Origin: Thermoplasmata archaeon
GTDB taxonomy: Archaea > Thermoplasmatota > Thermoplasmata > Lutacidiplasmatales > UBA184
DNA: 11,540 nucleotides
Reading direction: 5' to 3'
Assembly (NCBI GenBank): GCA_021792485.1
Contig: JAJYUO010000022.1
Coordinates: forward strand, 1-11,540
A program made the translations under genes and the position numbers. Positions 6,291 to 11,540 of the stretch are shown piece by piece (position 1 is the first letter of the stretch; the number at the start of each line of letters is the position of its first letter). The notes under the pieces are model-generated. The model was given only the letters and a program-made list of their open reading frames with translations. It had not been told where the DNA came from and made no database searches.

Positions 6291-8034
6291 GCCCGGTCAC
6301 CTCCCGTGCCTTCGCCACGATCTCGTGCGGATAGAAAGGCTCGCCATCGTACTTCAGCAGTCGGTGCGGAAGGAGGAGGCCGGTCTCTTGACGGATCAGT
6401 TGCCCGAGCTGGCCGGAATAGTTCGCTTCGACCAAGAGCGTGGCCCGCGCCCCCTCGAGAGCGGAACGCACGATGTCGGACCGCAGCGGGTACACGGTCC
6501 GCACGAAGAGCAGGTTGGTGGAGATTCCTTGCGCCGCGAGGATCGGCATCGCGTCGCGGATCGCCCCGACGGTCGACCCCCACGCCACGAAGGTGAGGTC
6601 CGCGCCCGCCGGCCCCTCCAGCAGCGGCGGTGGCGCGGCCGCGCGCAGTCCCTCGAGCTTCCGCATCCGCTTGTCCATCATCTTCGCCCGCTCGGCGACC
6701 CAGATCGGCACGCCGGCCTTGACGTCGCTGATGAGGTGGCCCTTCGCGTCGTGCTCGTCGGACCCGGCGACGAACTGGAGGCCCGGTTGCCCCGGGACCG
6801 ATCGGGGCGACACCCCGGAAGGCGTGTAGGCGTAGCGGAGGTACTCGCCGGTCGCCGGTGCGCTCGCCGTGGCGATCGGGGCGATCGGCACGTTCAGCGC
6901 GATCTCGTCTCGGTCGACCGTCGCGTAGTTCTCGCTCAGGTGGAGGTCGCTTGCGAGGAGGATGGGAGTCTGCCATTCCTCGGAGAGCCGGAAGGCGTCG
7001 ATCGCCGCCTGATAGGCCTCCTTCGGATGCGACGGGGCGAGGATCGCCCGGGGGAACTCGCCCTGCCCGGCGCCGATCATCAGGCGCAGGTCTCCCTGCT
7101 CGGTCTTCGTCGGGAGACCCGTGGACGGTCCGGCGCGCTGCGACTCAACGACGACCACCGGCGTCTCGGTCATGCCGGCCATCCCGAGCGCCTCGACCAT
7201 GAGAGAGAATCCTCCGCCGCTGGTTGCGGTCATCGCGCGTACTCCGCCGAAGCTGGCGCCGACGGCCATGTTGATCGCCGCGAGCTCGTCCTCGGCCTGC
7301 TTGACGACGATCCCGAGATCGCGCGAATGCGCGGCCATCCAGTGCATGATCCCCGAGGCCGGGGTCATCGGATACTGGGCGAGGAACTTCACCCCACCGG
7401 CCGCCGCTCCCAGCGCGATCGCTTGGTTCCCCGTCAGCAAGAGCTTCCCTTCGCCCCTCGGGGAAACGGCGCGGTCGTTGGCGCCGGAATGCTGCCGGGC
7501 GAACTCGTAGCCGTCGGCGCTGGCTCCGAGGTTCCATGTCACGACGTCGCCCGCCTTCCTCCCGAAGGAATCGGAGAGCGCCCCCTGAAGGATCGGGAGC
7601 GGGATGCCGGCGAGGTAGGCCATCGCCCCGAGCCCCGGCGCGTTCTGGAGGATCGCTTGGCTCGTGTACTTGCGCGCGATCGCCAAGGTCGGGACCGGGA
7701 GCAGCCGCGCCCCCGTGGGAACGTCGCCGGGGGCGATGGCGAACTTCTCGGGATCGTAGATGATCGTCGCGCCGGGGCGGAGGTCGACCCGATGGATCTC
7801 GAACGTCTCTCGGTTGAGGCAGTAGAGCACGTCCGCCCCGTCCCCTTGGGAGTACGGCCGGACGGCGCTCGCCCGGGCCTGAAACCAGACGTGCCCGCCC
7901 CGGATGACCGATTGGTAGGCATTGAGGCCGAAGACGTGCAGCCCCATCCGTGCGAAGCACCGCGCGACGGTCTCCCCCAGCGAGGCGATTCCGTCGCCGG
8001 CCTCGCCGCCGGTACGCACGATGATATCCGACAC
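6277..8034 (-). CDS. korA: 2-oxoacid:ferredoxin oxidoreductase, fused gamma-alpha subunit
   Basis: Partner of KorB. From the GTG start the protein has 585 residues. The gamma domain comes first: RTGGEAGDGIAS at 7-18 and SVIRGGHVWFQ near 42-52 are its conserved CoA/interface elements. The alpha part begins near residue 195 with KLLLTGNQAIALGA. It carries YPMTP at 221-225 (the 2-oxoacid-contacting YPITP motif, Ile replaced by Met), TSGGG at 271-275, and GPSTGLPTKTEQ at 302-313, a form I associate with KorA proteins. Domain II (FVAWGSTVGAI...) follows. I chose GTG 8034 over ATG 8127 for three reasons: the GATAAGTAC element sits 24-31 nt upstream of it, gamma-family similarity starts right there (SDIIVRTGGEAGDG), and the longer form adds a Pro/Ala-rich stretch lying over the moaD start and promoter. 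The gene heads the korA-korB transcript and diverges from moaD. Confidence 0.92.
   Translation of the reverse strand: MSDIIVRTGGEAGDGIASLGETVARCFARMGLHVFGLNAYQSVIRGGHVWFQARASAVRPYSQGDGADVLYCLNRETFEIHRVDLRPGATIIYDPEKFAIAPGDVPTGARLLPVPTLAIARKYTSQAILQNAPGLGAMAYLAGIPLPILQGALSDSFGRKAGDVVTWNLGASADGYEFARQHSGANDRAVSPRGEGKLLLTGNQAIALGAAAGGVKFLAQYPMTPASGIMHWMAAHSRDLGIVVKQAEDELAAINMAVGASFGGVRAMTATSGGGFSLMVEALGMAGMTETPVVVVESQRAGPSTGLPTKTEQGDLRLMIGAGQGEFPRAILAPSHPKEAYQAAIDAFRLSEEWQTPILLASDLHLSENYATVDRDEIALNVPIAPIATASAPATGEYLRYAYTPSGVSPRSVPGQPGLQFVAGSDEHDAKGHLISDVKAGVPIWVAERAKMMDKRMRKLEGLRAAAPPPLLEGPAGADLTFVAWGSTVGAIRDAMPILAAQGISTNLLFVRTVYPLRSDIVRSALEGARATLLVEANYSGQLGQLIRQETGLLLPHRLLKYDGEPFYPHEIVAKAREVTGHGGH
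6297..6304 (-). promoter_or_regulatory. Shine-Dalgarno site of korB
   Basis: Minus-strand GGAGGTGA lies six bases before the korB ATG at 6290 and is a perfect match to the usual 16S rRNA 3' anti-SD. It lies inside the last codons of korA. It is the only strong ribosome-binding site I see in the window and fixes the korB start. First genes of transcripts here lack one, as expected for leaderless messages. Confidence 0.85.
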
Positions 8035-8056
8035 TAGCCGCTTCAGGTTCCCTACC

Positions 8057-8065
8057 GTACTTATC
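8057..8065 (-). promoter_or_regulatory. TATA-like promoter element of korAB
   Basis: Minus-strand GATAAGTAC covers -23 to -31 relative to the GTG at 8034. This is the normal TBP-site distance for leaderless archaeal transcription, and the element is one of two A/T-rich spots in the 82-bp korA-moaD gap. It supports the GTG start of korA. Confidence 0.55.
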
Positions 8066-8086
8066 GCTGCGGGGGCGGCGGGCGAG

Positions 8087-8094
8087 GGTTTTTG
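8087..8094 (+). promoter_or_regulatory. TATA-like promoter element of moaDE
   Basis: Plus-strand GGTTTTTG, with the T-run at 8089-8093, 24-28 nt upstream of the moaD GTG at 8117. This is the same arrangement as the T-run upstream of purM. No Shine-Dalgarno is seen before the GTG, so a leaderless mRNA is likely. Assigned on position and composition. Confidence 0.45.
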
Positions 8095-8116
8095 CGGCGA
8101 CGGGCCTACGCCGGTC

Positions 8117-8374
8117 GTGTCCGGCACCGCCCGGGTGCTCCTGTTCGCCTCCGCCCGGGAGGCGGTGGGCGCGCCGCAGATCGACTGGCCCGTACCCGAC
8201 CGTGGCCTCGCGGTTTCGGAGATCCTGGCGGCCCTGCTCCGACGCTACCCGCGCTTGCGCCCGATCGCCGCGCATTCTCGATTCCTGGTCAATTCGGAGT
8301 ACGTCCGCGGAACGCGGGCGAGGGTCCGACCGGGAGACGAATTCGCGATCCATCCCCCGTACAGCGGGGGCTAG
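8117..8374 (+). CDS. moaD: Molybdopterin synthase small subunit (sulfur carrier)
   Basis: A ubiquitin-fold sulfur carrier that, as a C-terminal thiocarboxylate, donates sulfur to MoaE during molybdopterin synthesis. The product has 85 residues, the usual MoaD size. It begins with the beta strand ARVLLFASAREAVG at 5-18 (the V..LFFA..RE..G pattern of MoaD) and ends in PGDEFAIHPPYSGG. The terminal Gly-Gly needed for thiocarboxylation is present; the residue before SGG is Tyr where PPVSGG is most common. The start is GTG 8117: upstream codons of the same open frame lie over korA and its promoter, and family similarity starts at residue 5. The stop (TAG) is two bases before the moaE ATG, so the two form one operon. 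A protein such as ThiS or an archaeal SAMP is a possible alternative, but the moaE neighbour argues for MoaD. Confidence 0.88.
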   Translation: MSGTARVLLFASAREAVGAPQIDWPVPDRGLAVSEILAALLRRYPRLRPIAAHSRFLVNSEYVRGTRARVRPGDEFAIHPPYSGG

Positions 8375-8376
8375 CG

Positions 8377-8865
8377 ATGTCGGTCGTGCTCTCGCCCAAG
8401 CCGCTCCGCGGCGACGCCGCGTGGCAGGAGCTCTCGGGCGACGGGCTCGGCGGGGCGGTCGTCTTTCGGGGCGCCGTGCGACCGGACCGCGTCGGACGGA
8501 AAGGAACGGTCCGAGCGCTCCTCTACGAAGCCGATCCCGTGCCCGCCACGCGGATCCTGGAGGCGCTCGGCCGTTCGGTCGCGCGTCGCCACGGGGCCGA
8601 CCGCTGGGTGATCTGGCACCGGTTCGGCACGGTCGAGGTGGGCGAGGTGGCCGTGATCATCGGTGCCGCCGCCCGGCATCGGACCGCTGCGTTCGAGACC
8701 GTGCGCGAGCTGATCGATCGGGTGAAGGACGAGGTCCCCCTGTGGAAGACGGTGCTAGGACGACCCGCGCGTCGACCGCGACGACCCCGGAGCCGGCGGG
8801 CCGCACGATCAGCGGGTTCAGGTCGAGCTCCGAGATCTCGGGCCGCTCGACGGCGAGCTGGCTGA
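8377..8865 (+). CDS. moaE: Molybdopterin synthase catalytic subunit
   Basis: With MoaD it converts precursor Z (cPMP) to molybdopterin. MoaE signatures are visible: GGAVVFRGAVR at 25-35 with the active-site-region Arg35, the IWHRFGTVEVGE segment at 79-90 (the 'HR.G.l..ge' pattern), ARHRTAAFE at 99-107 (the AHR..AF motif with His101 and Arg102), and VPLWK with Lys124, the catalytic lysine region. Family similarity ends around residue 128 (KTVLG). After that the frame stays open for another 34 residues, very Arg-rich, lying antisense to the 3' end of acd, before a TGA at 8863-8865. That tail is atypical of MoaE and may be read-through into the neighbour's antisense; the core enzyme looks intact. 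The start ATG lies two bases after the moaD stop. No strong Shine-Dalgarno is present, so translational coupling is likely. Confidence 0.88.
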   Translation: MSVVLSPKPLRGDAAWQELSGDGLGGAVVFRGAVRPDRVGRKGTVRALLYEADPVPATRILEALGRSVARRHGADRWVIWHRFGTVEVGEVAVIIGAAARHRTAAFETVRELIDRVKDEVPLWKTVLGRPARRPRRPRSRRAARSAGSGRAPRSRAARRRAG

Positions 8866-10873
8866 CGCGCTCGATCGCTTCGTAGATCGCCGGTAGGTCG
8901 CCCGGCGGCGCTCCTCGCATCCCCTGGAGGACCGGGAACCCGCGCAGGCTCTTCACCATCGTCTCCGCAGAGAGGGATACCAGCGGGGCGAGCCGGAACG
9001 TCACGTCCTGCAGCGCCTCAACGTAGATCCCGCCGAGCGCGAACGCGATGATCGGGCCGAACGTCGGATCCCGCTGCAGGCCGATGAGGACCTCGGGACC
9101 CTGGGGGACCTCGGACTCCAGCTCGAACCCCTCGATCCGAGCCGACGGCGCCTTCGCCTTCAGGGCCTCCCGCATCTCCGTCCAGGCCGCCCTCAGCTCC
9201 TCCGCGCCGGCGATGCCGAGTCGCACCCCTCCGACGTCGGTCTTGTGCAGGATGTCCGGGCTTGCGACCTTCAGCACGACCGGGTAGCCAATCCGCGCAC
9301 CGACCGCGAGGGCATCGTCGAGGCTCCGGGCCCGGCCGTGCGGAGGGAAGCGGATTCCGTACGCCTCGAGCAGGTCCCGCGCAAGGTACTCGGGAAGCAC
9401 GGATCGTCCTTCGGCCCGCGCACGGCGGAGCGTGGTCGCCGCACGCCTTCGGTCGACGGCGAAGTGCCGTACCCGGGTCTTCGGGCGGTCGCGCCAGCGG
9501 CGATAATGAACCATCGCGGCCAATCCTCCGACCGCCTCCTCGGGGAACGTGAACGTGGGGATGCCGGCCTGCTCCAACTGGCCGACCGCGTTCGAGATGT
9601 CCGTGAGGCCGAACAGGCAGGCGATCACGGGCTTCTTCGATCCCGCCCGACCGTCCAGGATCGCTCGGACAAGTCGATCCGAGCTCATCGTGCCGATCGG
9701 CGTGGAGATGAGGAGCGCGCCGTCGTACTCGGGCGATCCGAGGAGCCACTTCAGCGACCGCTCGTATCGGGAAGGGTCGACGTCCGCCGTCATGTCGACC
9801 GGGTTGGCGACGCTGGCCGCCGACGGGAGGATCCGGCGCAGTCGGGCGGCGAGCCCGTCGGACGGCATCGGCAGGTCGATCGACTTCCGCGCGCAGGCGT
9901 CGGCCGCGAGGATTCCCGGTCCGCCGGAGTTCGTCAGGATCGCGAGCCGGGTCCCGTGCATGGTCGAGCCCGAGCCCAGGACCTTCGCCATCTGGAACAG
10001 CTCGCCGATCGAGTCGGCCCGGATGACGCCCGATTGCTCGAAGACGGCGTCGAAGAGCCGGTCGCGCGACGACTGGGCGAGCGAGCCCGTGTGGCTGCGC
10101 ACGGCGCGCTCGCCGACCGGCGATCGGCCGCTCTTGATCACGAGGACCGGCTTGCTCTTCGTGACCTCCCCGGCGGCCTCCAAGAACCGTCGGCCGCTCG
10201 CAAGGCTTTCGACGTAGAGCAGGACCACGCGGGTCGCGGGATCCTCGGCCAGCGCGGCGATCAGGTCGTTCTCGTCGACCCCCGCACGATTGCCCATCGA
10301 AACGAACCGGGAGAAACCGATACCCTCTTCGATCCCGTAGCGCAGGATCCCGGCGCAGAGCGCGCCGCTCTGGCTGATGAAGGCGATGCTCCCCCGAGGG
10401 GGGAGGTCGGCCGAGAAGGTGGCGTTCAGGCCGATCGCGGGATCCGTGTTGATGACGCCGAAGCAGTTCGGGCCGACGATCGACATCGAGTAGCGCCGGG
10501 CCGTCGCGATCACGCGGTCCTCGAGAGCCGCGCCGGCGGGACCGACCTCCCGGAACCCGGCCGAGACGATCACGACCCCCTTCGCGCCCTTCCGGCCGAG
10601 ATCGTCGACCGCTCCTTCGACCCCGGCGGCCGGGACGATCACCACCCCGAGATCGGGAGCTTCGGGGAGTTCGTCGACGGTCGAGTAGCACCGAACGCCC
10701 GACACGCTCGTCCACGACGGGTTCACGGGATAGACGACGCCGCGGTACCGCGACGTGAGCAGGTTCTGGAACAGGGAGTGGCCGACCGAACCCTCTCGGT
10801 TCGAAGCGCCCAGGACCGCGATCGACCGGGGCCGAAATATCTCGTCGAGCTGGGGAGACCTTCCCACGACCAT
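8657..10873 (-). CDS. acd: ADP-forming acyl-CoA (acetyl-CoA) synthetase, alpha-beta fusion
   Basis: Catalyses acyl-CoA + ADP + Pi = acid + ATP + CoA, the main acetate-forming, ATP-yielding step in many archaea. From ATG 10873 the product has 738 residues. The CoA-binding domain opens with SIAVLGASNREGSVGH at 17-32. The CoA-ligase part shows GPNCFGVIN at 134-142, SQSGALC at 167-173 and SHTGSLAQS around His261, the phosphorylated histidine of the alpha part. The beta-type ATP-grasp part begins near 493 and holds ILHKTDVGGV with His543 (the second, swinging phosphohistidine site) and SELDLNPLIV at 681-690. There is no acetyltransferase domain, so it is not a PatZ-type protein acetylase. Family similarity ends near residue 708 (DARVVL); 30 further residues run antisense to moaE. 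ATG 10873 is the only start downstream of the TATATA box and gives a leader of about 13 nt. Acyl substrate range is not readable. Confidence 0.92.
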   Translation of the reverse strand: MVVGRSPQLDEIFRPRSIAVLGASNREGSVGHSLFQNLLTSRYRGVVYPVNPSWTSVSGVRCYSTVDELPEAPDLGVVIVPAAGVEGAVDDLGRKGAKGVVIVSAGFREVGPAGAALEDRVIATARRYSMSIVGPNCFGVINTDPAIGLNATFSADLPPRGSIAFISQSGALCAGILRYGIEEGIGFSRFVSMGNRAGVDENDLIAALAEDPATRVVLLYVESLASGRRFLEAAGEVTKSKPVLVIKSGRSPVGERAVRSHTGSLAQSSRDRLFDAVFEQSGVIRADSIGELFQMAKVLGSGSTMHGTRLAILTNSGGPGILAADACARKSIDLPMPSDGLAARLRRILPSAASVANPVDMTADVDPSRYERSLKWLLGSPEYDGALLISTPIGTMSSDRLVRAILDGRAGSKKPVIACLFGLTDISNAVGQLEQAGIPTFTFPEEAVGGLAAMVHYRRWRDRPKTRVRHFAVDRRRAATTLRRARAEGRSVLPEYLARDLLEAYGIRFPPHGRARSLDDALAVGARIGYPVVLKVASPDILHKTDVGGVRLGIAGAEELRAAWTEMREALKAKAPSARIEGFELESEVPQGPEVLIGLQRDPTFGPIIAFALGGIYVEALQDVTFRLAPLVSLSAETMVKSLRGFPVLQGMRGAPPGDLPAIYEAIERVSQLAVERPEISELDLNPLIVRPAGSGVVAVDARVVLAPSSTGGPRPSPDRSARARSRTQRSDAGRRHR

Positions 10874-10908
10874 CCCGTCCGCCCCGGGCCGTTCGCACGA
10901 CTCCCCTG

Positions 10909-10916
10909 TTATATAT
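10909..10916. promoter_or_regulatory. Shared bidirectional TATA box for acd and mrp
   Basis: TTATATAT, containing palindromic TATATA at 10910-10915, is the most A/T-rich spot in the 68-bp gap between acd (minus) and the Mrp-type gene (plus). It is 27-32 nt from the Mrp ATG, the position for a leaderless message. It is about 40 nt from the acd ATG, giving a leader of roughly 13 nt. A TATA palindrome can be bound by TBP in either orientation, and no second candidate is visible, so both genes probably use it. Confidence 0.7.
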
Positions 10917-10941
10917 CGCCCGCCTCGTTCGAAATCCACCC

Positions 10942-11540
10942 ATGGCACCGGCGGCCCCTCCGGACAGCGCTCGTCCCGCGTCGGCGCCCGCCGCGGCACC
11001 TCCGGGCCGGATGCGAGCCGGGCTGCAGCGGATGGAGAAGGGGCGGATCCAGCGGATCGTCGCGATCGGGAGCGGCAAGGGTGGAGTCGGCAAATCGAGC
11101 ACGACCGCGCTGCTCGCCGCCGAGCTCCAGCGCCAGGGCTTGAAGGTCGGCGTGCTGGACGCCGACATCACGGGACCGTCGATCCCGAAGCTCTTCGGTC
11201 GGGCCGGGCCGCTCGCCGACCGCGGCGAGGGGATCGAGCCGGCGCATACCGAGAGCGGGATGCCGGTCGTCTCCTCCCAATTCCTGGTCGAGGACGAACA
11301 GACGCCGGTCATCTGGCGGGGCCCGCTCGTGACCCGGCTGATCCAGCAATTCTTCGGTGGGGTGAACTGGGGATCGCTCGACTATTTGCTCATCGACATG
11401 CCGCCGGGGACGAGCGACGTGCCGCTGACGGTCTTCCAAACGATCCCGATCGATGGGATGCTCTTCGTCTCGACGCCGCAGGAGCTGGCCCAGCTCATCG
11501 TGAAAAAGGCGATGAACATGGCCCGCGATCTCCACGTCCC
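10942..11540 (+). CDS. Mrp/ApbC/NBP35-type P-loop ATPase, Fe-S cluster carrier (partial, 3' end missing)
   Basis: The first 199 codons are present; the gene runs off the right edge. The product opens with a 30-residue Pro/Ala-rich segment without cysteine, so it lacks the N-terminal four-Cys motif of eukaryotic NBP35. Then comes RIVAIGSGKGGVGKSS (residues 38-53), the deviant Walker A with the double lysine of the MinD/Mrp class. It is followed by VGVLDADITGPSIPKLFG (69-86), the Mrp-specific switch I region, and LLIDMPPGTSDVPLT (Walker B-like, near 151-165). TPQELAQLIVKKAMNMA then follows as in Mrp proteins. The DAD-TGPS and DMPPGT motifs separate it from ParA and MinD. The CxxC that binds the cluster should lie beyond the window. 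The ATG at 10942 is 27-32 nt after the TATA palindrome, which supports this start over the internal ATGs at 11011 and 11032. Confidence 0.9.
   Translation, partial: MAPAAPPDSARPASAPAAAPPGRMRAGLQRMEKGRIQRIVAIGSGKGGVGKSSTTALLAAELQRQGLKVGVLDADITGPSIPKLFGRAGPLADRGEGIEPAHTESGMPVVSSQFLVEDEQTPVIWRGPLVTRLIQQFFGGVNWGSLDYLLIDMPPGTSDVPLTVFQTIPIDGMLFVSTPQELAQLIVKKAMNMARDLHV

Noticed and set aside
6127..8037. Long plus-strand open frame (636 codons) over korA/korB
   Set aside because: It is antisense to two clearly conserved genes; its translation is Arg/Asp/Gly-rich with no recognisable motifs. High GC leaves few stops in the antisense frame.
9245..11143. Long plus-strand open frame (632 codons) opposite acd and crossing its promoter into mrp
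   Set aside because: It has low-complexity Arg/Asp-rich translation, overlaps the TATA region and the Mrp gene in another frame, and acd on the other strand has full family motifs.
1..11540. Haloarchaeal origin, suggested by high GC and two-subunit KorAB
   Set aside because: The proteins are rich in Arg and not enriched in Asp/Glu as salt-in halophile proteins are.
1..11540. CRISPR arrays, insertion sequences, toxin-antitoxin pairs or defence genes
   Set aside because: No direct repeats with spacers, no transposase motifs or terminal inverted repeats, and every gene but the CGGC one fits a known metabolic or membrane family.

Overview
The window looks like chromosomal DNA of a high-GC archaeon (about 70% GC by eye). 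The archaeal signs are TATA-type elements 24-32 nt upstream of several start codons, an ADP-forming acyl-CoA synthetase with alpha and beta parts fused, a two-subunit 2-oxoacid:ferredoxin oxidoreductase with its gamma domain fused to alpha, and a PurM with the GHYAGL form that I associate with archaeal PurM. The proteins are rich in Arg and are not strongly acidic, so a salt-in halophile is unlikely. A GC-rich lineage of Thermoplasmatota or a related euryarchaeote is my best guess, but the lineage cannot be fixed from this window.

Layout, left to right: the first residues of a probable EamA-type transporter (minus, cut by the left edge), downstream of purM (minus). pyrC (plus) diverges from purM, so a purine and a pyrimidine de novo gene sit back to back. 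Next is a minus-strand pair: an 84-residue CGGC protein followed by a DedA-family membrane protein that ends tail-to-tail with pyrC. Then come a Wzx/MOP-type lipid-linked sugar flippase (minus) and korA-korB (minus). moaD-moaE (plus) diverge from korA and run head-on into the 3' end of a fused acyl-CoA synthetase gene, acd (minus). acd shares one TATA box with a divergent Mrp/NBP35-type Fe-S carrier gene (plus, cut by the right edge).

Functionally, KorAB would oxidise a 2-oxoacid to acyl-CoA and reduced ferredoxin, and Acd could turn that acyl-CoA into free acid plus ATP. MoaD and MoaE form molybdopterin synthase. Mrp probably delivers Fe-S clusters. PurM and PyrC are housekeeping nucleotide enzymes.

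This is mostly conserved metabolism. I found no CRISPR array, mobile element, tRNA, rRNA or defence system. The points worth a second look are gene-boundary features: likely leaderless transcripts, a shared bidirectional TATA box, a 209-bp convergent overlap between moaE and acd, and CTAG tetramers found only at gene boundaries. Two others are the enrichment of CGATCG/GCGATCGC and an unrecognised small CGGC protein next to DedA. No gene lies between 3551 and 3721 (171 bases); no gene-free stretch exceeds 300 bases.
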